DNA of 64,000 nucleotides from Sulfurovum sp. FS08-3 (GTDB lineage Bacteria; Campylobacterota; Campylobacteria; Campylobacterales; Sulfurovaceae): NCBI GenBank assembly GCA_000830175.1, contig JQIS01000009.1, positions 1 to 64,000 of the forward strand, read 5' to 3'. Shown piece by piece: positions 44,623 to 53,409 of this stretch (position 1 is its first letter; each line of letters starts with the position of its first letter). The notes under the pieces were generated by a model. It saw only the letters and a program-made list of their open reading frames with translations, ran no database searches and was not told where the DNA came from. The position numbers and the translations under genes were made by a program.

Positions 44623-45152
44623 TACTTCCCTTTGGGTCGAAAAATTTCAATGACATCTTCATGGGCTACCATATACCTCCCACCAATCAAATCAATGCAA
44701 TAAGGCACAGCAGGGAAGACGGCATCAAGGCACTCCCGTATCGATTGGGGTTTGCCTGGGAGATTGATAATGAGTGAACTTTCACATATCCCAGCCGTTT
44801 GTCTTGATAAAATTGCTGTAGGCACATGGCGTAAACTTGCCGCTCTCATCTGCTCTCCAAAGCCTGGCAAAATCTTTTGACACACATTGAGCGTCGCTTC
44901 GGTTGTCACATCACGAAGAGCTGGCCCCGTGCCTCCTGTGGTCACAATCAAATCGCATCGAGCCTTTGCCAACTCTTTGAGGGTTGCTTCTATCATCTCT
45001 TGCTCATCGGGAATGCATCGATAGAGATATTCGCACTCATTTTGCAAATACTCTCCTAGCGTTTCCATAATAGCCACACCCGAAACATCTTCATAAATTC
45101 CCGCACTCGCCCTATCGCTTGTTGTGACGACACCTATTGTGATTGTATCCAT
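44622..45152 (-). CDS. mog: Molybdopterin adenylyltransferase
   Basis: A 176-residue MogA/MoaB-family protein that adenylates molybdopterin before molybdate insertion. Diagnostic segments are GVVTTSDRASAGIYEDVSG, DLIVTTGGTGPALRDVTTEA and SLIINLPGKPQSIRECLDAV. Length and the SDRAS opening favour Mog over MoaB. It is relevant to the molybdoenzyme encoded at the right end of this window, although the two loci are 16 kb apart. Confidence 0.92.
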   Translation of the reverse strand: MDTITIGVVTTSDRASAGIYEDVSGVAIMETLGEYLQNECEYLYRCIPDEQEMIEATLKELAKARCDLIVTTGGTGPALRDVTTEATLNVCQKILPGFGEQMRAASLRHVPTAILSRQTAGICESSLIINLPGKPQSIRECLDAVFPAVPYCIDLIGGRYMVAHEDVIEIFRPKGK

Positions 45153-45299
45153 AATAATCCTGTTTTTTGGTTGCTAATATATCTTAAAATTAATTAATTT
45201 TTGACACTGCAAAAATATTTATCACCCTAAGCTTGATTTGAGCCATTGGATTACACGATACGACACAAAGCCATAAAGTGTTTGTTTGTATTTTTTGAC

Positions 45300-45305
45300 T
45301 ATAAT
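45300..45305 (+). promoter_or_regulatory. -10 box of the LysM protein gene
   Basis: TATAAT 34 bp before ATG 45339. It lies inside the longer frame that begins at 45246, which argues against that earlier start. Confidence 0.5.
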
Positions 45306-45338
45306 ACACTTTCAATTAAACGTAAGGACTATAAATCA

Positions 45339-46130
45339 ATGTATGATAGGCAAAAGGGTGAGCTTAAATACTCTCCAGAACTGGGTTACTACTACGAAGC
45401 GGATCTCGAAAAGCATGAGAAGTACAAACATATTCAAAAAATATCACTCATAGTAACCGCACTGATTCTTACAGCAAGTGGAATCTATTGGCTGCTCAAT
45501 CAAAAAAAGAGCAAAGAGCCTCAAACACCTCCAACACAAACCCATACACCAACAACACAACCTAAGCCTCTTGATGAGAAGAACACAACTTCACCCATCC
45601 AAACCCAACCCATACCCTCTACCCCTCTACCCAAAGAGATAAACACTACCCAAGAGTCAAACACCTCAAGCTATCCCAATCCAACGCTAGAGAATAACGA
45701 TACACACATCCAAGCCAACCCATCCGAAGATAATAGCAGTGAGGTTATTTTTGATAGAGGCAACACCAATCTCTTTTTTACCTCTATGGGCAAAAGCGTA
45801 GAAGGGGCAGTAATCAAAAAAAATGTAGAAGAGATTCATTTGGAAATCGATGATACCAAAGCCAAAGAGGAGATCAAAAACGAACAACTCAACAACGGTG
45901 TTGTCCCCCCAAAAGAGGAAAATACAAAAGAGAAGCCCAAAACACAAGAGAACAAAACCTCTACACCTCCCAAAACTATTACGGTCAAATCGGGCGACAA
46001 CATCTATTCAATCTCCAAAAGAGTCTATGGTGACTCTAAATTCTATAAAAAAATCCTTCAAGCCAATAAAATCAAAAATATTCGCTCCCTCAAAATAGGA
46101 CAAAAGCTTATTATTCCACCCAAGGATTAA
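45339..46130 (+). CDS. Membrane-anchored LysM-domain protein
   Basis: A 263-residue protein. The start is ATG 45339 behind taagga. A 38-residue cytoplasmic segment (MYDRQKGELKYSPELGYYYE) precedes one membrane helix (about residues 40-60, ISLIVTALILTASGIYWLL). A long Pro/Thr/Gln- and Glu/Lys-rich periplasmic linker follows, then a C-terminal LysM domain (TVKSGDNIYSISKRVYG to KIGQKLIIPP) that binds peptidoglycan. The design is like a tether between inner membrane and cell wall. No hydrolase domain is attached. Confidence 0.82.
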   Translation: MYDRQKGELKYSPELGYYYEADLEKHEKYKHIQKISLIVTALILTASGIYWLLNQKKSKEPQTPPTQTHTPTTQPKPLDEKNTTSPIQTQPIPSTPLPKEINTTQESNTSSYPNPTLENNDTHIQANPSEDNSSEVIFDRGNTNLFFTSMGKSVEGAVIKKNVEEIHLEIDDTKAKEEIKNEQLNNGVVPPKEENTKEKPKTQENKTSTPPKTITVKSGDNIYSISKRVYGDSKFYKKILQANKIKNIRSLKIGQKLIIPPKD

Positions 46131-46167
46131 AAAGCTTACATTTTAGTCATCTATAATCTTATTTTGA

Positions 46168-46173
46168 TATAAT
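46168..46173 (+). promoter_or_regulatory. -10 box of ilvBN
   Basis: TATAAT 38 bp before the ilvB start. The leader is too short to hold an attenuator peptide. Confidence 0.45.
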
Positions 46174-46210
46174 CAGCAAAATTTACTTATTTTAAAATGG
46201 AGTATAAACC

Positions 46211-47902
46211 ATGAAGATGAATGGTTCTCAAATGGTTTGTGAAGCTATCACCCGTGAGGGGGTAAAAGTAGTATTTGGCTACCCTGGTGGAGCTATTATG
46301 AACGTATATGATGAGATTTACAAACAAGATGGTTTTAAGCATATTCTAAACCGTCATGAACAAGCCAGTGTTCACGCTGCCGATGGTTACGCAAGGGCCA
46401 CGGGCGAAGTAGGTGTTGCCATGGTCACAAGTGGGCCGGGATTTACCAATGCCGTTACAGGATTGGCTACGGCTTATATGGATTCAATTCCACTCGTAGT
46501 CATCTCAGGTCAAGTCCCTTTGAGTCTTATTGGCACCGATGGATTTCAAGAGATAGATGCCGTGGGCATTAGCCGTCCATGTACCAAGCACAACTATTTG
46601 GTTCGTGATATAAACGACTTGCCACGCATTTTAAAAGAGGCGTTCTATTTGGCACGAAGCGGACGACCTGGACCCGTACTGGTGGATATTCCCAAAGATG
46701 TCACGGCGGAATTTGGAGAGTTTGACTATCCCGATAGCGTCGATATGCCTACCTACAAACCCTCTTGCAAAGGAAACGATAGACAAATCAAAAAAGCTGC
46801 TGAGGCGATTATCAATGCCAAAAAGCCTTTGATTTACATCGGTGGCGGTACGGTTTTGTCCAATGCGAGTGAATTGGTGCGTGAACTTGCCCAAATGACC
46901 CAAATCCCAGCGGTTGAAACATTAATGGCAAGAGGGGTTATGGGTGCGGGCAATCCGTTACTCTTAGGAATGTTAGGAATGCACGGAAACTACGCCTCCA
47001 ATATGGCAATGAGCGAAACCGATTTGATTATCTCACTAGGAGCTAGATTTGACGATAGAGTAACAGGGAAACTTTCAGAGTTTGCACGTTATGCTCAAAT
47101 CATTCATGTCGATATAGACCCTGCCAATATTGGAAAACTTGTCGATGTTGATTATCCTATTGTGGGTGATATTAAAATTGTAGTAGAGAAGCTTATAGAG
47201 CAACTTCAAGAGAGAGTTAATCCCAAAAACTATGAGAGTTGGCGTGATGTCCTCAAGCGATACAATACGTTGCATCCTCAAAGCTTCAAAGATAGCGATG
47301 AAGTCCTCAAACCTCAATGGGTCATTGAGCGTATCGGTAAGCTTGTAGGCAAAGAGGCGATTATCACCTCCGATGTCGGACAGCATCAGATGTGGGCGGC
47401 TCAACACTACCCTTTCGATAGAGCCAGACAGTGGATCAATTCAGGCGGATTAGGCACTATGGGATTTGGTTTTCCTGCTGCTTTGGGAGCCAAGGTGGGG
47501 TGTCCTGAGAAAGTCGTTATCAATATCACAGGCGATGGCTCAATACTCATGAATATGCAAGAGTTGGTAACGGCTGCGGAGTATGAGATACCCGTTATTA
47601 ATGTCATACTCAACAACCACTACTTGGGAATGGTACGCCAATGGCAGACTTTCTTTTACGATAAACGCTATTCTGAGACTGATTTGAGCTACCAACCCAA
47701 TTTCAAAGCTCTAGCAGAGGCGTGTGGAGGCATTGGATACGATGTAACCACCAAGGAGGAGTTTGATAGAGTGCTATTAGAAGCTATTGAACGCAAAAAA
47801 GTTTGTTTTATCAATGTCGCCATTGATCGATTGGAAAATGTACTTCCTATGGTACCCGCAGGTGGTGCCTTGTACAATATGATGTTAGAGCATAAGGATT
47901 AA
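46211..47902 (+). CDS. ilvB: Acetolactate synthase large subunit
   Basis: A 563-residue ThDP enzyme of branched-chain amino-acid synthesis (pyruvate to acetolactate or acetohydroxybutyrate). N-terminal GYPGGAIMNVYDEIY and HEQASVHAADGYARATG (catalytic Glu activating ThDP), VTSGPGFTNAVTGLATAY, FAD region RPGPVLVDIPKD, and the ThDP/Mg motif NITGDGSILMNMQELVTAAE with NNHYLGMVRQWQ. Full length. It is followed after 2 bp by ilvN. Confidence 0.97.
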   Translation: MKMNGSQMVCEAITREGVKVVFGYPGGAIMNVYDEIYKQDGFKHILNRHEQASVHAADGYARATGEVGVAMVTSGPGFTNAVTGLATAYMDSIPLVVISGQVPLSLIGTDGFQEIDAVGISRPCTKHNYLVRDINDLPRILKEAFYLARSGRPGPVLVDIPKDVTAEFGEFDYPDSVDMPTYKPSCKGNDRQIKKAAEAIINAKKPLIYIGGGTVLSNASELVRELAQMTQIPAVETLMARGVMGAGNPLLLGMLGMHGNYASNMAMSETDLIISLGARFDDRVTGKLSEFARYAQIIHVDIDPANIGKLVDVDYPIVGDIKIVVEKLIEQLQERVNPKNYESWRDVLKRYNTLHPQSFKDSDEVLKPQWVIERIGKLVGKEAIITSDVGQHQMWAAQHYPFDRARQWINSGGLGTMGFGFPAALGAKVGCPEKVVINITGDGSILMNMQELVTAAEYEIPVINVILNNHYLGMVRQWQTFFYDKRYSETDLSYQPNFKALAEACGGIGYDVTTKEEFDRVLLEAIERKKVCFINVAIDRLENVLPMVPAGGALYNMMLEHKD

Positions 47903-47904
47903 TA

Positions 47905-48375
47905 ATGGAAAATATAAGAAGAGTAATTTCTGTAATCGTTATGAATGAGAGTTCGGTTCTAGCCCGTGTGACGGCACTCTTTGCAGGACGAGGCTACAAT
48001 ATCGATTCGCTAACCGTTGCCCCCATCCCCCAAAGCAACTTTTCGCATATCACAATCGTCACCAAAGGCGACAAGCGTATTATTGAGCAGATTACCAAAC
48101 AACTCAACAAGCTTGTCCCTGTATTTAAAGTCATGGAACATGAAGAGATGATTGAAAAAGAGATGGTCATGGTGAAATTTTCAGTCAAAGAGCGTCTAAG
48201 CGATATTGCTGCCCTTTGCGGTGCTTACAATGGAGGTATTGTCAATGTTGGTCCCGATATTGTCATTGCTATGGCGGCCGATGAACCTAAGCGTATCGAA
48301 CACTTCCTAGAAGCCACACAAATATTTAATCCTATCGAAATCGTTCGTGGTGGCGTAGTAGCGATAGAGCGTTAA
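47905..48375 (+). CDS. ilvN: Acetolactate synthase regulatory (small) subunit
   Basis: A 156-residue subunit with an N-terminal ACT domain (VIVMNESSVLARVTALFAGR, GYNIDSLTVAP) that binds valine for feedback inhibition, and a C-terminal ACT-like half (VKFSVKERLSDIAALCGAYN). It activates IlvB. Standard length and order. Confidence 0.96.
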   Translation: MENIRRVISVIVMNESSVLARVTALFAGRGYNIDSLTVAPIPQSNFSHITIVTKGDKRIIEQITKQLNKLVPVFKVMEHEEMIEKEMVMVKFSVKERLSDIAALCGAYNGGIVNVGPDIVIAMAADEPKRIEHFLEATQIFNPIEIVRGGVVAIER

Positions 48376-48483
48376 AGGAGTCAATATTACGACGATATTT
48401 GTCGTAATATATATTTGAAATGACAAAAACTTATTTTTTAAGATGATTTGCAAAAATGTGAATAAAATCTAAAGTTTTTATGA

Positions 48484-48489
48484 TATAAT
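48484..48489 (+). promoter_or_regulatory. -10 box of rpsO
   Basis: TATAAT in tgatataatc, 52 bp before the rpsO ATG, which has a strong aggaggt SD. Confidence 0.5.
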
Positions 48490-48540
48490 CACATTTCATT
48501 CACATTGTGAAAATTAAATATTACCCATCAGGAGGTCATT

Positions 48541-48810
48541 ATGGCTTTGGATACGGCGAAAAAGCAAGAGATTATTGCTAAGTATGCAAGAGGCGACAAA
48601 GATACAGGTTCAACAGAGATTCAAGTAGCTATCCTTACGGAGAGAATCAACTATTTGACAGAGCATCTTAAAATCAACAAAAAAGATCACTCATCAAGAT
48701 TGGGTCTTTTGAAACTTGTTGGACAAAGAAGACGATTGATGAGATACCTCAAAAACACAGATTTGGCACGATACAACATCATCAAAGCAGAGTTAGGCTT
48801 ACGTAATTAA
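48541..48810 (+). CDS. rpsO: 30S ribosomal protein S15
   Basis: An 89-residue protein with the family core [39 protein letters not shown] and [12 protein letters not shown], which binds 16S rRNA helix 22. It stands alone with its own promoter and hairpin. Confidence 0.98.
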   Translation: MALDTAKKQEIIAKYARGDKDTGSTEIQVAILTERINYLTEHLKINKKDHSSRLGLLKLVGQRRRLMRYLKNTDLARYNIIKAELGLRN

Positions 48811-48817
48811 TTGCAAT

Positions 48818-48843
48818 CTATCCGTATCGTACGATGCGGATAG
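48818..48843 (+). terminator. Hairpin after rpsO
   Basis: An almost perfect 26-bp palindrome (ctatccg ... cggatag, with only G-T type mismatches) eight bases after the stop. No U-tract follows directly, so it may protect the mRNA end as well as terminate. Confidence 0.55.
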
Positions 48844-48989
48844 TTACCTCCAAAAGTAATCATCTATTATAAAAATATTTAATTTTTCCTCTTCAAACAC
48901 TTATATCTAATCATCTTTTAAGTACAATATCTCTTAATACCTACTATCAAAATAGTAAAAAATTTCTGCTAAAAGCATAGGAGAAGAGG

Positions 48990-49676
48990 ATGTTTGAAAT
49001 AGCGTCGCAAATGATTGTTTATTTGTTGATTGCTCTGTTGATTGGATACATTATAGGCTACCTTAGTAGCAACAAAGAGTCCAATGAAGCAATAGACCAT
49101 AATATGTACACCAAAGCCCAACACATCAATAAAGAAGCACGTATTAGGGCCGAGGAGGAGGTCAAAGCACTGGCACAACGACTCAAAACACACGAAGAGG
49201 CACGAATCAAAATACAAGAAGAGGTCAAAGCCCTAACTCAACAACTCAAAACAGAAGAAGAAAAACACATTGAGCTAGAAGCCAAAGCACAAAAAGAGAT
49301 AAAACGCATTGAGGCAGAGGCAAAAACACACGAAGAAGCACAAATCAAAGCACAAGAAGAGATAAAAGCCCTAACCCAACAACTCAAAACAGAAGAAGAA
49401 AAACGCATTGAATTGGAAGCCAAAGCACAAGAGGAAACCAAGGCAATTGAGAAGGTTAATCCTATTGATGATATAACCCGTATCAAAGGACTAGGACCCA
49501 AAACCGCCAAAGCTTTAGGAATGATAGGTATTAGCACTTTTAATCATATCATTGCACTTACCGATGAAGACAAAATCACTATTAGCAAAAAAATTCACGG
49601 ACGACTCAATATTGATAAATGGGCATCACAAGCTCAAAAAATCAAAGCCGAGGATGCACAATCGCATGAAAGTTGA
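48990..49676 (+). CDS. Membrane-anchored coiled-coil protein with C-terminal helix-hairpin-helix domain
   Basis: A 228-residue protein. One N-terminal membrane helix (MIVYLLIALLIGYIIGYL) is followed by a long coiled coil with a 46-residue near-exact duplication (DNA units of 138 bp, the first from 49191 and the second from 49329). The shared core of the repeats is ALTQQLKTEEEK. Residues about 160-215 form a helix-hairpin-helix fold of the flap-endonuclease-like/RPA-associated type (DDITRIKGLGPKTAKALGMI). Such proteins are widespread but uncharacterised; DNA or RNA binding at the membrane is inferred. It overlaps the MBL hydrolase gene by 11 bp. Confidence 0.8.
   Translation: MFEIASQMIVYLLIALLIGYIIGYLSSNKESNEAIDHNMYTKAQHINKEARIRAEEEVKALAQRLKTHEEARIKIQEEVKALTQQLKTEEEKHIELEAKAQKEIKRIEAEAKTHEEAQIKAQEEIKALTQQLKTEEEKRIELEAKAQEETKAIEKVNPIDDITRIKGLGPKTAKALGMIGISTFNHIIALTDEDKITISKKIHGRLNIDKWASQAQKIKAEDAQSHES
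49191..49446 (+). repeat. Tandem 138-bp intragenic duplication
   Basis: Two adjacent units inside the coiled-coil gene (from 49191 and from 49329, the second slightly shorter) differ at only scattered positions. The period is divisible by three, so copy number can change without breaking the frame. Confidence 0.75.
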
Positions 49677-50271
49677 AATTCAATCTCGTCCTATGGGAGA
49701 GTACGGTACTAACTGCTATATCGTAAGCGTTGAGGATAAAGATTTCATAATTGACCCAGGGGTTGGAGCGACAGCGTGGGTCAAAGTCCATGCCAAAAAT
49801 CCCGTAGCCATTCTCAATACTCACGGACATTTTGATCATGTATGGAGCAATGCCCAGCTCAAAGAGGATCTCAATATCCCTATCTATATCCAAAAATCCG
49901 ATGCCTTTATGCTCACACGAGACCCCATAGGGCGAGGTGTTCCACCCTCCAAAGCCGATATTGAAATCGAAGGAGATAGCGTAATCTATATTGATACCAT
50001 TGCGGTAAAATATATCCATTTTGCAGGACATACACCTGGTACGAGTGTCATTGAGATAGGCGATAATTGGTTTTGCGGTGATTTTTTGTTTCAAGACTCC
50101 ATTGGACGATGGGATTTTCCCTTTTCAAGTGCCAAAGACATGATAGCTTCACTCCAAAAAGCCAAACAAATCAAAGGCAATTTCACGCTCTATCCAGGAC
50201 ACGGTGGCACGACTACGCTCAAAGCCGAACAAAAAAATATGGATTGGTGGATTCGCAAGATAAGCAATTAA
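49666..50271 (+). CDS. MBL-fold metallo-hydrolase (glyoxalase II-like)
   Basis: A 201-residue protein with the metallo-beta-lactamase signature THGHFDHVW (metal ligands His, His, Asp, His), the later ligands in FAGHTPGTS and CGDFLFQDSIGR, and a final His in LYPGHGGTTT. It resembles small YcbL-type hydrolases. The ATG at 49666 starts in the end of the preceding gene and gives MKVEIQSRPMGEYGTNCYIV, the usual N-terminus. Substrate unknown, thioester hydrolysis likely. Confidence 0.9.
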   Translation: MKVEIQSRPMGEYGTNCYIVSVEDKDFIIDPGVGATAWVKVHAKNPVAILNTHGHFDHVWSNAQLKEDLNIPIYIQKSDAFMLTRDPIGRGVPPSKADIEIEGDSVIYIDTIAVKYIHFAGHTPGTSVIEIGDNWFCGDFLFQDSIGRWDFPFSSAKDMIASLQKAKQIKGNFTLYPGHGGTTTLKAEQKNMDWWIRKISN

Positions 50272-51428
50272 GTCGATTCATGGGAGTTGATTTGAAGCAT
50301 CACCATTTTGGCAACCAATGCCAAAGCAACTACGCCAATACCTACAATAATAAAAAATTGATGAACCCCAAAGTGTGTCACCAGAGGATGAAAAACAATA
50401 GGTGAAAAAAATTGCCCCATAAACAAAGCACTCGTCAAATAGCCCGAAGATTTGATGCGTTTTTTGTGGTGGGCTTTGTGTAGTACCCACGCTGAGATAT
50501 TGGTCATCATTAAACCACCCCCAAATCCCATAATAGGCGAAGTGAAAAAAAAGAGATAGAGGTTATCCACAAACCCAATCAAAATAAATCCCATCCCAAT
50601 AATGACCAAACCCATAAGATAGATAGAGACAAATGAAAAACGCCTTTTGAGCCTAGCAAAGCTTATCGCCCCTAAAGCATTGGAGACAAACGCCATAGCG
50701 ATAATAGCCCCCGCCAATGTCCCACTTGCTCCAAATTCATTGATCATCAAAAAGGGCATTTGGGTAGGCATAATGTAAAAAAGCAACATCAAACCAAATG
50801 CCAAAAGATAAATTCCTCCCAAATGAGCCTTTTCTTGATGGTTTTGTGGCATTTGTGTGGGGTGTTCTACCTCAACTACATAACGCACAACAAAAGGGAG
50901 TATCAAAAAACCAATCAAATAGATACCAAAAGGATACCGCCAACTATTATCGCTAAGCAACCCTCCGCCAACAATAAAAACAATACCTCCTACAGATATA
51001 AAAGCACTCTGAAGCCCCATAAATTTGTGTCTTGCTTCACCCTCAAAATAGTCTCCCATCAGTGAAGTACTCACAATCATCAAAATAGCAACCGCTACCC
51101 CAAAAAGTGCACGTGAAGCCAAAAGTCCCTCAATTGTTTCGAGATACAACCCTGCACTTCCTGCTACTCCAAAGAGCAAAAGTGCCACAATGGCTGAAGG
51201 TTTTTTCTTGATACGCTCTACCATAAGCCCCAATAGAGGAGCCAATAGAGCGATAGAAAGCGAGGGAAGCGTAATCATCAAACGACTCAAAAATTCAATA
51301 TTTACTTCGCCTTCAAAATGCTCACTTAGATGGGGCAACATCGTCACAATAGCCACATTGGACATCATTGTCATCATCGAAAGAAGCAACAACGTAAGCT
51401 TGGTAAGGGGATGGATAGAACTTAACAC
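50268..51428 (-). CDS. Major facilitator superfamily transporter
   Basis: A 386-residue membrane protein with about twelve helices and MFS markers LLGLMVERIKKKPSAIVAL (the loop 2-3 motif, here in variant form) and SRALFGVAVAILMIVSTSLM. It looks like a drug/metabolite efflux carrier of the arabinose-efflux-permease group; no substrate can be named. It converges with the MBL gene (4-bp overlap) and overlaps the ThiF gene by 7 bp, so it ends the cvfB operon. Confidence 0.87.
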   Translation of the reverse strand: MLSSIHPLTKLTLLLLSMMTMMSNVAIVTMLPHLSEHFEGEVNIEFLSRLMITLPSLSIALLAPLLGLMVERIKKKPSAIVALLLFGVAGSAGLYLETIEGLLASRALFGVAVAILMIVSTSLMGDYFEGEARHKFMGLQSAFISVGGIVFIVGGGLLSDNSWRYPFGIYLIGFLILPFVVRYVVEVEHPTQMPQNHQEKAHLGGIYLLAFGLMLLFYIMPTQMPFLMINEFGASGTLAGAIIAMAFVSNALGAISFARLKRRFSFVSIYLMGLVIIGMGFILIGFVDNLYLFFFTSPIMGFGGGLMMTNISAWVLHKAHHKKRIKSSGYLTSALFMGQFFSPIVFHPLVTHFGVHQFFIIVGIGVVALALVAKMVMLQINSHEST

Positions 51429-52111
51429 TTTGGCGACTTTGGCATTTTAAATTTTTGAGTGATAAACTCCCCTTGGGTATTAAAATAGATATAATGAAGC
51501 GTATCTTTGGGGATTTCTAGCCCTGCAAGATAACGCAAAGCAAAATTGGCTTGAATCGAAGCGATGGTCATAACCATGGGCGTGGCAATACCCGCTGGAG
51601 TATGGTCGGAGATATTAAATACCCCAAAATCGCTCTGCTCAAAAAAGCAAATTTGCCCATTAAACTCCTCAACACTGGCATAAATCCACGGTGTATCGCT
51701 CTTTTTGGCGTAAATATCTATTTTTTGACGAGTGGGGAGATTGTCAGTAGCGTCTAAAATCAAATCGTAGCGGTGCGTATTGTGCAAAGCAAAGGTATCA
51801 AAATCGATGTCGTAAGCGTTGGTTTGGACAAAAGGGGATTTGGACTCGATGAGGTGTGAAACCACTTGCGCTTTATTTTGTCCTTCATCTTTAAGTCCAA
51901 AGGCAATTTGGCGGTGGATATTGTGCAACGAAACGTTATCAAAATCAACCGTATCAACTCGCCCAATGCCACTCGAACCCAGTGCCATAGCCAAAGAGCT
52001 ACCCAATCCTCCCGCACCGATAATCGCAATTGATTTTTCTTGCAAAGATTGTTGTCTCTCCTCTCCCCATAGCTCTATTTGGCGTTTGAAATAGTTGTTG
52101 TAGCGTTGCAT
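51422..52111 (-). CDS. ThiF/MoeB-family adenylyltransferase
   Basis: A 229-residue E1-like enzyme with IAIIGAGGLGSSLAMALGSSG (ATP-binding), VDFDNVSLHNIHRQIAFG, and DLILDATDNLPTRQKIDIYA. It would adenylate the C-terminus of a ThiS- or MoaD-like sulfur carrier. The two CxxC zinc pairs of E. coli MoeB and ThiF are absent; only scattered Cys are found, including the last residue (KSPKC). The carrier protein is not encoded nearby. It lies 8 bp downstream of the helicase gene. Confidence 0.85.
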   Translation of the reverse strand: MQRYNNYFKRQIELWGEERQQSLQEKSIAIIGAGGLGSSLAMALGSSGIGRVDTVDFDNVSLHNIHRQIAFGLKDEGQNKAQVVSHLIESKSPFVQTNAYDIDFDTFALHNTHRYDLILDATDNLPTRQKIDIYAKKSDTPWIYASVEEFNGQICFFEQSDFGVFNISDHTPAGIATPMVMTIASIQANFALRYLAGLEIPKDTLHYIYFNTQGEFITQKFKMPKSPKC

Positions 52112-52119
52112 TTTTTCTC

Positions 52120-53409
52120 CTATGCGTTTAAAGCGGCATAATACTCTACGACTCTTTGATCAACCTTAATTACCCGTTGCAAATAGTGTGCAATATCGCT
52201 GTGTGTCAAATCAATTTTGAGATTTTTGGGGTTGGTGGCTCGCGAGATAGCGACATAAAATTGACTTGGAGCAAAGATATGATCCACATTGCATACCAAT
52301 TGTTCAATGCTCATTCCTTGGGATTTATGAATCGTCACACCGTAGGCAAGTTTGAGAGGAAATTGACTAAATGTCGCACTCGCCTTGCTATGAAGTCCTC
52401 CCTCGGAGTCAATATCAAGCTCCAAAAGCTCAAAATCATGACGCTCTACACGGATAATCTCATCCTCTTTGCGTACAGCAATGGTATCGTTTTCAATCGC
52501 TATGACAATACCTCTATCGCCATTGACAAAACGCCCCCACTTATTGACACTAAAGAGTACGGGAGCATCCACCTTGAGGGTAAGTGCGGAGGAGACTGGC
52601 AACATATTGACCCACTTATCAATGCGTTGAGTATCGAGTTTGGCATGGTTTTTGACATCGGCAAAGAGCAGTGTCTCTTCACTGGACAAAGCATCAAGAC
52701 GCAACCTATTCATCTGCTCCACCTCGACGTTACGTCCAAAGAGATAGGTTGGTTCGTTTTGATAGACCCCATGATTGTCTCTAAGGCTTTGAAGATACTC
52801 TACCACCTCCTTATCGCATACTCCTAGGCGGATTTTGGAGAGTATCGCACCAAAATACTCATCGCTGGTACGATAGATGGTATCAAGTTGCATCACTTTG
52901 AGTTTAAGATGACTCCAACTCTCACTCTCGAAGGCATAGAGACGATTGGCAAAAAGCGTATGGGGAGAACTTTGTCGCACAATAGGCGGCAACTGAAAAA
53001 AATCCCCCACAAGCATCAAACGTCCGCTATATCCCATACTCTCCAATCGGTAGCGAATCATATCAAGCATATCGCAACTTACCATTGAGATCTCATCAAT
53101 CACAATCAAATCAATCGTTTGCATTATCTTTTTGAGTTGTGTTAGACGCTGTTTGTTGCGTTTGTCCAAATTTTTAAGCTCTTCAAAATTGGAACTAATA
53201 CCAAAAACAAAAAAGCTGTGTATTGTAAATCCTCCGATATTCACCGCCGATACGCCCGTGCTTCCTAATGCTACCACCTCTTTGTTGTCATACTCTTTGT
53301 AGTACCTAATGACCTCGGTTGTAAGGTAACTTTTACCCACTCCCGCCCCGCCTGTCAAAAAAACATTATGCTCTTTAAGAGTATCTAAAATATCGCTCAA
53401 ACTACTCAT
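52120..53409 (-). CDS. PIF1-like helicase
   Basis: A 429-residue superfamily 1B helicase. Walker A is LTGGAGVGKSYLTTEV, motif Ia GSTGVSAVNIGGFTIHSF, Walker B LIVIDEISMVS, motif III LVGDFFQLPP, and the C-terminal motifs GVTIHKSQGMSIEQLVC and YVAISRATNPKNL. Bacterial PIF1/RecD2-like helicases unwind G-quadruplexes or stalled forks. It overlaps cvfB by 8 bp. Confidence 0.9.
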   Translation of the reverse strand: MSSLSDILDTLKEHNVFLTGGAGVGKSYLTTEVIRYYKEYDNKEVVALGSTGVSAVNIGGFTIHSFFVFGISSNFEELKNLDKRNKQRLTQLKKIMQTIDLIVIDEISMVSCDMLDMIRYRLESMGYSGRLMLVGDFFQLPPIVRQSSPHTLFANRLYAFESESWSHLKLKVMQLDTIYRTSDEYFGAILSKIRLGVCDKEVVEYLQSLRDNHGVYQNEPTYLFGRNVEVEQMNRLRLDALSSEETLLFADVKNHAKLDTQRIDKWVNMLPVSSALTLKVDAPVLFSVNKWGRFVNGDRGIVIAIENDTIAVRKEDEIIRVERHDFELLELDIDSEGGLHSKASATFSQFPLKLAYGVTIHKSQGMSIEQLVCNVDHIFAPSQFYVAISRATNPKNLKIDLTHSDIAHYLQRVIKVDQRVVEYYAALNA

